Shown: positions 35,300 to 43,211 of the stretch, in pieces | Position numbering within the stretch: the first letter of the stretch is position 1 | Layout: each line of letters starts with the position of its first letter | NCBI GenBank assembly: GCA_965217605.1 | Contig: CBDCJB010000003.1 | Span: 355,383-419,382 of the forward strand | Direction of reading: 5' to 3' | Source: JAYYZW01 sp965217605 | Lineage (GTDB): Bacteria; Pseudomonadota; Gammaproteobacteria; Ga0077536 | Length of the DNA stretch: 64,000 nt | Notes under the pieces: model-generated | Database searches by the model: none | Told to the model about the DNA's origin: nothing | What the model saw: the letters and a program-made list of their open reading frames with translations, nothing else | Made by a program: the position numbers and the translations under genes

Positions 35300-35302
35300 C
35301 CG

Positions 35303-36178
35303 ATGCATATTGGATACATCGGCGCCGGCAATATGGCCGCGCCCATGATCGACAACCTGTTGGCGGACGGGCACACGGTTGCCGTGTGGAATCGCACCGC
35401 GGAAAAAGCCGAAGCGCTCGCGCCGCAGGGTGCGCGCGTCGTTGCCGGACCAGAGCAGGTATGCGAGTCCGGCGGTGTCGTGATCAGCTGCATCGCCGAC
35501 GACCGCGCGTTGGATGCTGTGTTTAAAGACGGCCGCGTGTTGGAGGCGCTCGGTGACGGTGGCTTGCATCTGTCGATGAGCACGGTATCTGCGGCCTGTG
35601 CCGGACGACACGCAAAGAAGCACGGCGAGCGGAGCGTGGCTTATGTCGCCGCGCCGATCTGCGGGCGTCCGGAGGCCGTCAAGGCGCGCATGGAGTCCTT
35701 CCTCGTCGCTGGAGACGCGGCGGCCAAGCGTCGCATCGGAGACTTGCTCGATTCACTCGGTCGCAAGGTGTTCGATTTCGGCGCAGAGCCGACGAGCGCG
35801 AACATCGCGAAGATCAATTTCAATTTCCTGATCGCCGCCGCGACCGAAGCCATGGCCGAAGCGTTCTCCGTCGTCGAGAAATCGGGGCTCGATGTGGAAG
35901 CGTTCTACGAGATGGTGATCGGTACGGCGTTTGGTTGTCCGCTCTATGAGAACTACGGCCGCATGCTTCACCAGCGTGGGTGGGATAGCGTTGGATTCTC
36001 ACTGGTGAATGGTCTCAAAGACGTCAAATTAGCCGCGGAGACGGCTTCGGATTGCAGCGCGCGAATGCGCCTCGGTGAATTATTGCAAGCGCGTTTCGAG
36101 CAAGCCGTAGCGAACGGATTGGGTGACAAGGATTGGACGGCGATCGCGGCAGAGGCGCGCGCCGAGGCCGGCCTTTAA
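35303..36178 (+). CDS. NAD(P)-dependent beta-hydroxyacid dehydrogenase (3-hydroxyisobutyrate dehydrogenase family)
   Basis: The 291-residue protein starts with the Rossmann motif HIGYIGAGNMAAPMIDNLL. It continues with ADGHTVAVWNRTAEKAEAL, a GRPEAVKARMESFLVAGD segment, and the helical domain with catalytic lysine in NIAKINFNFLIAAATEAMAE. Family members oxidise 3-hydroxy acids or reduce semialdehydes and imines. It closes the HyuAB-oxidase-hydrolase run. Its TAA stop lies inside the 8-bp duplication TTTAAATA at the edge of the transposon-like element at 36182. Confidence 0.9.
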   Translation: MHIGYIGAGNMAAPMIDNLLADGHTVAVWNRTAEKAEALAPQGARVVAGPEQVCESGGVVISCIADDRALDAVFKDGRVLEALGDGGLHLSMSTVSAACAGRHAKKHGERSVAYVAAPICGRPEAVKARMESFLVAGDAAAKRRIGDLLDSLGRKVFDFGAEPTSANIAKINFNFLIAAATEAMAEAFSVVEKSGLDVEAFYEMVIGTAFGCPLYENYGRMLHQRGWDSVGFSLVNGLKDVKLAAETASDCSARMRLGELLQARFEQAVANGLGDKDWTAIAAEARAEAGL

Positions 36179-36181
36179 ATA

Positions 36182-36627
36182 GGGGCTTATATACATGACT
36201 AGACACAACGGAAGAATTGGAGAGGTTGAAATATGCGGTCACTAAAAGGATGCTTCATGCTCGTCGTAGCTTTCGTTTTGACGCTCAACAATTTCTTCTA
36301 CGCCGTCAATCCCGCAGCGGCCAAGCCCATATTTGATTGGATTGACCCTTTCGCAGTCGTCGCCCTCGTACTCGTTTTCTTGGAGAAAATCCTCGGTTCC
36401 ATGCGCGGTGAAACCGAATGGCCTCGTCTCGTAGTAACGGTCCTGGTCGGGGCGCTGGTTCATTTATACGCCTACAATTACTTGGCGAAGATGGCAGGCA
36501 GTGGACTGGAGAGCGGAACCTTGTGGCTGGTTATGGTGCCGTTTACGGTTTCCTTGCTCATCTATGAGGGCTTCTTGCTGATCCGCGAAGCTAAATAGGG
36601 ACTTGTCTAGTAATGTATATAAGCCCC
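36182..36627 (+). mobile_element. 446-bp transposon-like element with 24-bp TIRs and 8-bp TSD, carrying one membrane-protein gene
   Basis: The left end (GGGGCTTATATACATGACTA..., 36182-36205) and right end (36604-36627) are inverted repeats matching at 23 of 24 bases. The octamer TTTAAATA flanks both sides (36174-36181 and 36628-36635) as a direct repeat. This is the anatomy of a transposed unit. No transposase is encoded. The only gene inside is the 121-residue membrane protein. GGGG ends with 8-bp duplications fit IS1595-type transposases, but this is inference. Confidence 0.88.
36233..36598 (+). CDS. Four-helix membrane protein, cargo of the 446-bp element
   Basis: The 121-residue protein has hydrophobic segments at about 7-27, 39-52, 61-83 and 95-115, joined by short polar loops such as LEKILGSMRGETEWPRL. 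GGAGAGG lies 7 bases before the ATG. I do not recognise the family. Codon use is less GC-biased than in neighbouring genes. The gene fills the space between the inverted repeats of the surrounding element and so appears to have moved with it. The role is unknown. Confidence 0.75.
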   Translation: MRSLKGCFMLVVAFVLTLNNFFYAVNPAAAKPIFDWIDPFAVVALVLVFLEKILGSMRGETEWPRLVVTVLVGALVHLYAYNYLAKMAGSGLESGTLWLVMVPFTVSLLIYEGFLLIREAK

Positions 36628-36664
36628 TTTAAATAGACGTGTATAAATATTGAGGGAGAAATCA

Positions 36665-37531
36665 GTGACAACGGTCGGCGTAATCAAGGAGATTTGGCGT
36701 TTCCCGGTTAAATCCATGCAGGGCGATACGGTCGAGCGCTGCACGGTCTCCAAGCAGGGCGTGCTCGGCGATCGTTGCTGGGCGATGCGCGACGAGGCGC
36801 GCCGGGAAGTGCAGTGGGGCAAGAAGTACCCCCAGCTCATGCTGTGCAAAGCGCGCTATCGTGAAGAGCCGGACGGTGGCGACATCAAACCGGTCGATAT
36901 CACTTTTCCCGACGGCGAGACGGTTGGCAGTGACGACGGGGCCGTGCATGCGAAGCTGACCGCGCTGATCGGTAGAGAAGCGCAGTTGTGGCCGCTGCAA
37001 CCGGCGAGCGATATCGAATTTTACAAGCGCTACAAGCCGGACGAGGCGCAATTCTTGAAAGAGATTGCCGATGTGTTCGCGCGCGAACCTGGCGAGCCGA
37101 TGCCTGAGATGAGCGATTTTCCGGAGATCCTCTCGGATCACGTGGCCGTGCCGGGAACGTTCTTCGATAATGAAGAGATCCACATGATCACGACCGGCTC
37201 GATGCGTTACATGGCGTCGAAGAACCCGGAGGCGCACTGGGACATCCGCCGCTTCCGGCCGAACTTTTACATCGAAACCGACGCCGGTCTGCAAGGCCTG
37301 GTCGAAAACGACTGGGCCGGAAAAAAGATCAGGATCGGCGCGACCACGCTGGCGGTTACGGTGCCGACGCCGCGCTGCGGCATGACCGTGCAGCCACAGG
37401 CCGATCTCGATTACGAAAAAAGCATTCTGCGCACGATTGTCAAGGAAGGCGATCAGAACCTCGGCGTGGGGGCGCACTTTTACGACGGCGGGGAGATCGG
37501 CGTCGGCGACACGGTCGAAGTGCTCGGCTGA
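36665..37531 (+). CDS. MOSC domain-containing protein
   Basis: The GTG at 36665 is chosen because GAGGGAG lies seven bases upstream. A TTG 15 bases earlier would include that site in the coding region. The protein has an N-terminal beta-barrel (EIWRFPVKSMQGDTVERCTV, then GVLGDRCWAMRD) and a C-terminal MOSC domain with WDIRRFRPNFYIET and TPRCGMTV. The conserved cysteine lies in PTPRCGM. MOSC proteins carry sulfur or molybdenum cofactor and include the N-hydroxylated-compound reductases YcbX and mARC. A role in reducing N-hydroxylated bases is possible. Confidence 0.9.
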   Translation: MTTVGVIKEIWRFPVKSMQGDTVERCTVSKQGVLGDRCWAMRDEARREVQWGKKYPQLMLCKARYREEPDGGDIKPVDITFPDGETVGSDDGAVHAKLTALIGREAQLWPLQPASDIEFYKRYKPDEAQFLKEIADVFAREPGEPMPEMSDFPEILSDHVAVPGTFFDNEEIHMITTGSMRYMASKNPEAHWDIRRFRPNFYIETDAGLQGLVENDWAGKKIRIGATTLAVTVPTPRCGMTVQPQADLDYEKSILRTIVKEGDQNLGVGAHFYDGGEIGVGDTVEVLG

Positions 37532-37545
37532 GCCAGGCAGCGAAC

Positions 37546-38235
37546 GTGCCGCGTTTTGCAGGATTCCCTAAAGGCTGCATTCCCTATCTCAAGCAACTTG
37601 CCCGTAACAACGAGCGCAGTTGGTTCAATGAAAATAAGCAACGCTACGAGGATTGCGTGCGGGAACCGGCGCTTGCGTTCATCGAGGCGATGGGGCCCGA
37701 GCTCAAAAAGCTTTCGCCCCACTTTCGCGCCGTTTCAAAAAAGGTCGGCGGATCCTTGATGCGGGTGTATCGGGATACGCGTTTCGCCCGGGACAAAATA
37801 CCCTACAAGACCAACGTCGGCATTCATTTCCGTCACGAGCTCGCCAAGGACGTCCATGCGCCCGGGTTTTACGTGCACGTCGAACCGGGAAATTGCTTTA
37901 TCGGCGCCGGGATCTGGCATCCGGAGTCCAAGGTGCTGAACGCGATCCGCGAGTTCATCGCCGACAATCCCCATGCGTGGAAGAAAGCGACGTCCAATCG
38001 GGCGTTCAAACGGGACTTCGAGTTCATGGGCGATACGCTGAAGCGTCCTCCGCGCGGATTCTCGCCCGACCATGCATTGATTGAAGACCTGAAACGCAAG
38101 GACTTCATCGCCTGCATGAATTTCGCCGATGCCGAAATCACACAGGACGGATTCGTAACGTTCGTGGTCCGTGCATTCAAGCGCACGGATGCGTTGATGA
38201 GCTATCTGTGCATGGCCGTCGACGCGCAGTATTAG
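37546..38235 (+). CDS. DUF2461 (TIGR02453) family protein
   Basis: The 229-residue protein matches DUF2461 from end to end. It has LKQLARNNERSWFNENKQRY near the start, GGSLMRVYRDTRFARDKIPY, KTNVGIHFRH, and GFYVHVEPGNCFIGAGIWHP in the middle. The family is widespread and of unknown function. The start is GTG, 14 bases after the MOSC stop, suggesting co-transcription. Confidence 0.88.
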   Translation: MPRFAGFPKGCIPYLKQLARNNERSWFNENKQRYEDCVREPALAFIEAMGPELKKLSPHFRAVSKKVGGSLMRVYRDTRFARDKIPYKTNVGIHFRHELAKDVHAPGFYVHVEPGNCFIGAGIWHPESKVLNAIREFIADNPHAWKKATSNRAFKRDFEFMGDTLKRPPRGFSPDHALIEDLKRKDFIACMNFADAEITQDGFVTFVVRAFKRTDALMSYLCMAVDAQY

Positions 38236-38259
38236 CGATCAGAGGTTCGATTTCTGCCT

Positions 38260-38285
38260 GTAGAAGCCTGCTTGTGGGCGAACGA
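38260..38285 (+). repeat. Diverged REP-type unit
   Basis: TGTAGAAGCCTGCTTGTGGG, followed by CGAAC, is a worn copy of the REP-type unit. It lies between the converging DUF2461 and PilZ genes. Confidence 0.55.
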
Positions 38286-38304
38286 GAAACGCCGAATCTA
38301 TCGC

Positions 38305-39045
38305 TTATTCGGAATCGGTAACCAGACGTTTGAGGACATAGTTCACGATATTTTCGACGACTGCGAGTGAATCGGAGGTCGCGCTCCAGTCGTATTTGCA
38401 ACCGTAGATATATGACCCGGCAATGGGCGTACGGTGGCGCACGCGACAGGTAATCGTGCTCGCCTGCTCTTCTTTCGGAAATTGGAGCGCGAGGATCAAC
38501 GCCCGATGGTGTCGGAGCACGTCGTGGGCCGGCTCGTCAACGTCGAACGCGACATTCGAATTGGAGATCTTTCGGATCGAAACCGGAAAAGCTGCGGGCG
38601 CTGGGTCGTCGGTTGAGTCGGGTGCGATGGTCGCGTTGAGGTCGACCGCATCATTGTGCTCGATACCGCGGTACTGGGCGCGTCGATTGAACAGCTCGAA
38701 ATAATCTTTTGATTTGCCGGTTATCTTTTCGCATTGTTCGTCAAACGACAAATGGACGACCTGACCGTCCGGATCGTCCGTAGCCGATACGATGCGTGCC
38801 GGCATCTCGCCTGCGTAACTGCGGCGTTGTGAAACCACCGAGAGTACGACCATGTCGCCTACGCTCAAGTTTGGGGGCGCGCCCTTGTCGAAGCGCACGC
38901 AGGCGCCTCCGTTGGAGACATCGGTCACCTCGCCATGCACCAGACGTTGCCGCTGCGCGAGCATGGCGAGATCCAACTCGTCGACGTCCGCCGGCTGCAC
39001 TCGGTAGGCCGTTCTCCGGTCGTCCTGGGTCATCACGCTGCTCAT
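38305..39045 (-). CDS. PilZ domain protein
   Basis: The start chosen is the ATG at 39045, preceded by GGGGAGA; an earlier ATG at 39093 lacks a site. Near the N-terminus the protein has the c-di-GMP-binding pair RRTAYR (RxxxR region) and DVSNGGACVRF (D-x-S-x-x-G). A second beta-rich half ends GSYIYGCKYDW, resembling a degenerate second PilZ repeat. It should be a cytosolic c-di-GMP effector. The GGDEF/EAL protein at 4064-8200 could act on the same signal. Confidence 0.85.
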   Translation of the reverse strand: MSSVMTQDDRRTAYRVQPADVDELDLAMLAQRQRLVHGEVTDVSNGGACVRFDKGAPPNLSVGDMVVLSVVSQRRSYAGEMPARIVSATDDPDGQVVHLSFDEQCEKITGKSKDYFELFNRRAQYRGIEHNDAVDLNATIAPDSTDDPAPAAFPVSIRKISNSNVAFDVDEPAHDVLRHHRALILALQFPKEEQASTITCRVRHRTPIAGSYIYGCKYDWSATSDSLAVVENIVNYVLKRLVTDSE

Positions 39046-39178
39046 TGCACGTCTCCCCGTTGTACGCACATCATCGACTATGAGTCGCTCCAAAGTAAAT
39101 AAGGTTAAGGTGCAAGCGCCATCTTGAATACCGACTTTTTCACGCCATACCCGTTTTATAGGTAAAACTTTGTAACGA

Positions 39179-39958
39179 TCATTGGAAATGCCGTACGGCG
39201 TGGAGGCGTACGGGCATTTTTATGCCGCGAAGCTCGAGCGGGGGCAGCGGCTCCAGGACGAATCGCTGGTCGATGGTATGGGCGAGCTCGTCGGTAATGA
39301 GGATGTCGGTTTCCTGCTCGCGCGTCATCGCCTGGACGCGCGCCGCGAGGTTGACCACCCGCCCGACGATGGCGAACTCCTTTTTGCCGCGACTCCCGAT
39401 GAGCCCGGCGACCCCTGCGCCGCGGTACAGGCCGATGCCGATCGCGAGCGGCGCGAGCTGTCGATCCTTCAGCTCATCGTTGTAGCCCACGAGGCTTTCC
39501 CGCATCGCAAGCGCGGCGTGCACGGCGTCGTCGCCCTGCCAAGGGTTCGGTTCGAGCGCGCCGAACAATGCGAGCATGCCGTCGCCCAGAAACGTGCTGA
39601 CATGGCCGCGGTGGGCATCGATCGTGGACACCATGCGTTCGAAATACCCGTTCAGAATCTCGACTAATACGCTCGGATCGGTGCGCTCGGCGAGCGGCGT
39701 ATAGCCGACGAGATCCGCAAAGAGCGCGGTCACTTCCGTTTTTTCGCCGCCGGTATCGACTCCACCGGTAACGACGCGTTCAACCAGGCGCTCGGGCGCG
39801 AATTGGGAGAACGTCTGCTGCAGCCGTTCGAGATTGCCGGCCGCGTCTTCGAGCCGGCGGCGCAAGCGTTCGCGCTCGCGGCGTTCGCGCCACCACAAGG
39901 TGATGAAGAGCGCCAGCAGCACGCACGCCGCGATGAGAGACAGGTCGCGCGGATTCAT
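39179..39958 (-). CDS. Membrane-anchored class III adenylate/guanylate cyclase
   Basis: A single N-terminal helix (about 6-23) and a short basic coiled coil (24-50) precede the cyclase domain. The metal-binding aspartates are in LFADLVGYTPLAERTD (D82) and TFLGDGMLALFG (D126). The nucleotide-binding strand KKEFAIVGRVVNLAARV is present. The SQFAPERLVERVV segment before the domain is the usual linker. Its ATG overlaps the stop of the upstream CMD-type gene (TGATG), so translation is coupled. It should make cAMP or cGMP facing the cytosol. Confidence 0.9.
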   Translation of the reverse strand: MNPRDLSLIAACVLLALFITLWWRERRERERLRRRLEDAAGNLERLQQTFSQFAPERLVERVVTGGVDTGGEKTEVTALFADLVGYTPLAERTDPSVLVEILNGYFERMVSTIDAHRGHVSTFLGDGMLALFGALEPNPWQGDDAVHAALAMRESLVGYNDELKDRQLAPLAIGIGLYRGAGVAGLIGSRGKKEFAIVGRVVNLAARVQAMTREQETDILITDELAHTIDQRFVLEPLPPLELRGIKMPVRLHAVRHFQ

Positions 39959-40866
39959 CAGGTGTCGGCAAACACGCCGAGACGGGCGATGACATTCGCA
40001 AACGACGCGAAACCGACCAGATCCAGCAACTGCGGGACGTCGAGAATCGTACTGAGCTCAACTGTTCGGCGCTGTAGCGGGATCGGTTGATACCAAATGG
40101 ATTCACGCGCGAACGCGACCGCGATGCGATCGGTCTCCGTAAGCGTGGGCGCGTCGAGGTGTGCGAGCACCTCATCGAAGACCTGTTCATCGACACCACT
40201 CTCGAGGGCCAATGTACGTGCTTCGCCGAGAACCAGGTCATCGCCGATGCCACGCGCGACCACGGCCGCGATGAGTGCCTTGGTACCGTGTGCGAGGGCC
40301 GTTGACGCCCAGGCTTCGTCGATCACCGTGCGCAGCGACCGGCCGAGCGGTAAGCCGTCGAATGCGTTGGTGACGGTAGCGAAGGGACCGTGCCGCTCGG
40401 TTTCGCTGAATGGGCTCATGCGCCCGCGCCGCGAGCGCGTCCGCAGCACCCGTCCGAATAGCGGTGCCAGCAGACGAATGTGCCAACGGTCGGGGAATGC
40501 CTCCAGCGGTTCGGGGTCCAGAGCGAGAAACGTCGAGTAGCGATTCAGGGCCAACATACCGCCGCAGACCAGCGCGATTTCGCGGATCGCATCGTGCTGC
40601 CAACCGGCCGCACGCAGTGGTTCGAGATCGCTGTCCGTCAAGCGCGGTGACGCCCGTGATAAACGGCGTGCAAAAGCGATCGTGGCGCGTTCCGTATCAG
40701 GTAGTTCGAGCGTCAGTAGGTCTTGCTCTAGCCGCCGGATGCGCTCTTCGGATACGCCCGCGAAGCGCATCAAGATGCGGTGGGCGGCGAAACAGTAGCG
40801 GCAGGAATTATCCTGGCTGATGACCAGGGAGAGGCGCTGGGCGAGGTCGAAATCGATGAATACCAA
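39958..40866 (-). CDS. Carboxymuconolactone decarboxylase-like protein, 5' end interrupted by TAG
   Basis: The visible 302-residue frame from a TTG at 40866 contains two AhpD-like halves. The first has the redox motif CRYCFAAHR near residue 22, while the second lacks the CxxC pair. The same frame continues upstream without a stop to 41019, reading SFLEPYRDAELEAQLRK and FVSHCPWLARSNAYFNFFNE, which is family-like. An in-frame TAG lies at 41020-41022. Seven codons before it a GTG (41041-41043) follows a GGGGG box, reading M-A-I-E-Q-I-D. The original gene probably spanned 39958-41043. It overlaps the cyclase by one base. Confidence 0.75.
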   Translation of the reverse strand: MVFIDFDLAQRLSLVISQDNSCRYCFAAHRILMRFAGVSEERIRRLEQDLLTLELPDTERATIAFARRLSRASPRLTDSDLEPLRAAGWQHDAIREIALVCGGMLALNRYSTFLALDPEPLEAFPDRWHIRLLAPLFGRVLRTRSRRGRMSPFSETERHGPFATVTNAFDGLPLGRSLRTVIDEAWASTALAHGTKALIAAVVARGIGDDLVLGEARTLALESGVDEQVFDEVLAHLDAPTLTETDRIAVAFARESIWYQPIPLQRRTVELSTILDVPQLLDLVGFASFANVIARLGVFADT

Positions 40867-41146
40867 ACGTTCATTGAAAAAATTGAAATAGGCGTTGCTG
40901 CGCGCCAGCCACGGGCAATGACTGACGAAACGCGTGCCGGGCGGCAGCGCACCGCCGTTGGATTTGCGCAGTTGGGCTTCCAGCTCGGCGTCACGATAAG
41001 GCTCGAGAAAAGACCGTTCCTAATCAATCTGTTCGATCGCCACCGCTACCCCCGCGTAATTCGGGGACAGTATACGGAACTCCGCCGCAACGCATCTCGG
41101 ATCGGTGAGAATAGCGAGGTCGTTTCAAGTCCAGGAGTTTCATGCC

Positions 41147-41866
41147 ATGAGTCTGCTCTCAGGAATCCTCCGGCTGCGCGTACGGTATCTCGTGGGCGTC
41201 TTGTGCCTCACCTGCTTGACGACCGGCTGGTGTGCCGAAGAAGTGAGTGTACGACCGGGTGCGAACGAACACTACCTCACCTCCGATATCGTCGTCGACG
41301 AGTGGGTGCAGCGCTTCGAGAGGGAACGCCGCGAAGTTTATGCACACCGCGATGCGATCACCGACGCGGTCGGTATCGTACCCGGCGCGGCGATCGCCGA
41401 CGTCGGCGCCGGAACCGGATTGTTCATACCGTTATTCGCCGCGCGTGTGGGAGCCGAAGGTCATGTATACGCTGTCGACATCGTGCCTCAATTCGCCGCG
41501 CACATGCGCGACCGTGTCGTGGAGGCGGACCTGAACCAGGTCAGCGTCGTGTTGAGCTCGGAACGTTCAGTCACCTTGCCGGCCGATTCCGTCGACGTCG
41601 TATTCATGTGCAACGTCTATCACCACATCGAATATCCGCTGAGCGTGCTGGCCTCGATCCGTTCCGCGCTGCGCGCGCAAGGCCGGCTGGTGATCATCGA
41701 TTTCGAACGGATCCCGGGGACCACCAAGCAGTGGATCCTCGGGCACGTGCGCGCCAATCGAGAAACCGTGATCGAGGAGATCGAGGCCGCGGGTTTCGCG
41801 TTCGAGAACGCGATCGCGATCGAAGGGCTGGAAGACAACTACATGTTGGGTTTCACCGCCCGTTGA
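41147..41866 (+). CDS. Exported class I SAM-dependent methyltransferase
   Basis: The ATG at 41147 is preferred because AGGAG lies nine bases upstream. The protein opens with a signal peptide (MSLLSGILRLRVRYLVGVLC, then LTCLTTGWCAEE). It continues as a Rossmann methyltransferase with motif I ADVGAGTGLFIPLFA, motif II VYAVDIVPQF and motif IV VDVVFMCNVYHH. A cysteine near the cleavage region could make it a lipoprotein, but a clean lipobox is not seen. Export is odd because SAM is cytosolic. The substrate is unknown. Confidence 0.82.
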   Translation: MSLLSGILRLRVRYLVGVLCLTCLTTGWCAEEVSVRPGANEHYLTSDIVVDEWVQRFERERREVYAHRDAITDAVGIVPGAAIADVGAGTGLFIPLFAARVGAEGHVYAVDIVPQFAAHMRDRVVEADLNQVSVVLSSERSVTLPADSVDVVFMCNVYHHIEYPLSVLASIRSALRAQGRLVIIDFERIPGTTKQWILGHVRANRETVIEEIEAAGFAFENAIAIEGLEDNYMLGFTAR

Positions 41867-41873
41867 TCCCATC

Positions 41874-43211
41874 GTGACGGCCCAGCGCTTCGGCTTGACC
41901 ACGCTGGTGTGTCTGGTGGTCGCCAATATGATCGGCGCGGGTGTGTTCACCACGTCCGGTTACGCCCTGGCCGACCTCGGTACCCCGAACCGTGTGATGT
42001 GGGCGTGGTTGGTCGGTGGCCTGCTCGCCTGCTGCGGCGCCATCAGCTACGGCGCGTTGGTACGGCGTATCACGGAGTCGGGCGGCGAATATTTGTTCCT
42101 GTCGCGCGCCGTCCATCCCGCGGCGGGCTTCGTCGCGGGATGGGTGTCCCTGCTCGCAGGCTTTACCGGTGCGATCGCGTTCGCGGCGACGGCGCTCGAA
42201 GCCTATGCCTTGCCCGCCGAGATCCGGCCGGTTTGGTGCCCCGAAGACGCCTTGGCCGTGGCGGTGATCGTTGTGGCGGGCGTGGCACACGTGCGCGTCA
42301 TCACCTTGGGTGCGCTCGGCCAGAACGTTCTCGTCTTCATCAAGCTGGGCTTGATCGTCGCTATTGTCAGTTACGGTTTGCTGGTCATGGAACCCGCCAC
42401 TTGGCACGGCAGCGCCGCGCTTTCTAGCGGTACGGATTTTCAGTGGTCGGCATTCGCCGTCACCGTGATGTGGATCTCGCTCAGTTACTCCGGGTTCAAC
42501 GCGGCGGTCTACGTTGCGGGCGAAGCGCGTGACGCGAGACGTAACGTGCCACGCGCGCTGCTTGTCGGGACCGTGGTGGTCACGGTCCTGTACCTGGCGC
42601 TGAACACGCTGTTCGTCTATGCCGCGCCGGACGCCGTTGTCGGGCGGGAGGACGTTGCGGCGCGGGCCTTGTCGGCACTCGGCGGTGAGACCTTGGGCAC
42701 GGTGACTCGGGTGCTCATCGTGCTGGCTCTCGCAACCTCGGTGTCGTCGATGATCATGGCCGGGCCGCGCGTTTACGCGCGCATGGCGGCCGATGGGGTG
42801 TTGCCCGCCATGTTTCGGATGCGTGAAGACAAGCCGGGCGGGGCGGTCGTACTGCAAGTCGTCCTGGCGGTGATCGTAGTCTTACTGTCGCGGCTGCAGA
42901 GCCTCTTGTCTTACCTCGGGTTCACGTTGTCGGTGAGTGCGGCTTTGACTGTGTGCAGTTTGTTTTGGCTCCGGCACCGGGAGGGTGGCAGCGCGGTGCC
43001 GGTTCCGGGTTACCCTTGGGTGCCGGGCCTGTTCGTCATCGCGACCATCGCCTTCGCGATCATGGCCGCGATGCGCCGGCCGGCCGAGCCGCTCGCGGGT
43101 CTGGCGACCCTATTGATCGGTGTCGTCGCCTGGGTGCTCATTGATCGGTCACACCGCCGATCACGGGATGACCCTGCGCGCGCCAGCGCAGCATCCCGCC
43201 CGCCAGATTAG
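41874..43211 (+). CDS. APC superfamily amino acid permease
   Basis: The 445-residue protein has about 12 membrane helices and the APC signature near the start (LVVANMIGAGVFTTSGYALA, with the G-A-G helix break that binds the amino-acid backbone). It also has ISYGALVRRITESGGEYLFL and the FNAAVYVAGEARDARRNVPR segment of basic amino acid or amine transporters. It should import or exchange an amino acid at the inner membrane. The start is GTG, 8 bases after the methyltransferase stop. Its last 74 bases overlap the converging MBL-rhodanese gene. Confidence 0.9.
   Translation: MTAQRFGLTTLVCLVVANMIGAGVFTTSGYALADLGTPNRVMWAWLVGGLLACCGAISYGALVRRITESGGEYLFLSRAVHPAAGFVAGWVSLLAGFTGAIAFAATALEAYALPAEIRPVWCPEDALAVAVIVVAGVAHVRVITLGALGQNVLVFIKLGLIVAIVSYGLLVMEPATWHGSAALSSGTDFQWSAFAVTVMWISLSYSGFNAAVYVAGEARDARRNVPRALLVGTVVVTVLYLALNTLFVYAAPDAVVGREDVAARALSALGGETLGTVTRVLIVLALATSVSSMIMAGPRVYARMAADGVLPAMFRMREDKPGGAVVLQVVLAVIVVLLSRLQSLLSYLGFTLSVSAALTVCSLFWLRHREGGSAVPVPGYPWVPGLFVIATIAFAIMAAMRRPAEPLAGLATLLIGVVAWVLIDRSHRRSRDDPARASAASRPPD

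Noticed and set aside
41853..42857. 334-codon minus-strand frame opposite the amino acid permease
   Set aside because: It is rich in His, Arg, Asp and Gly as expected from reading a GC-rich membrane-protein gene backwards; no motif is present.
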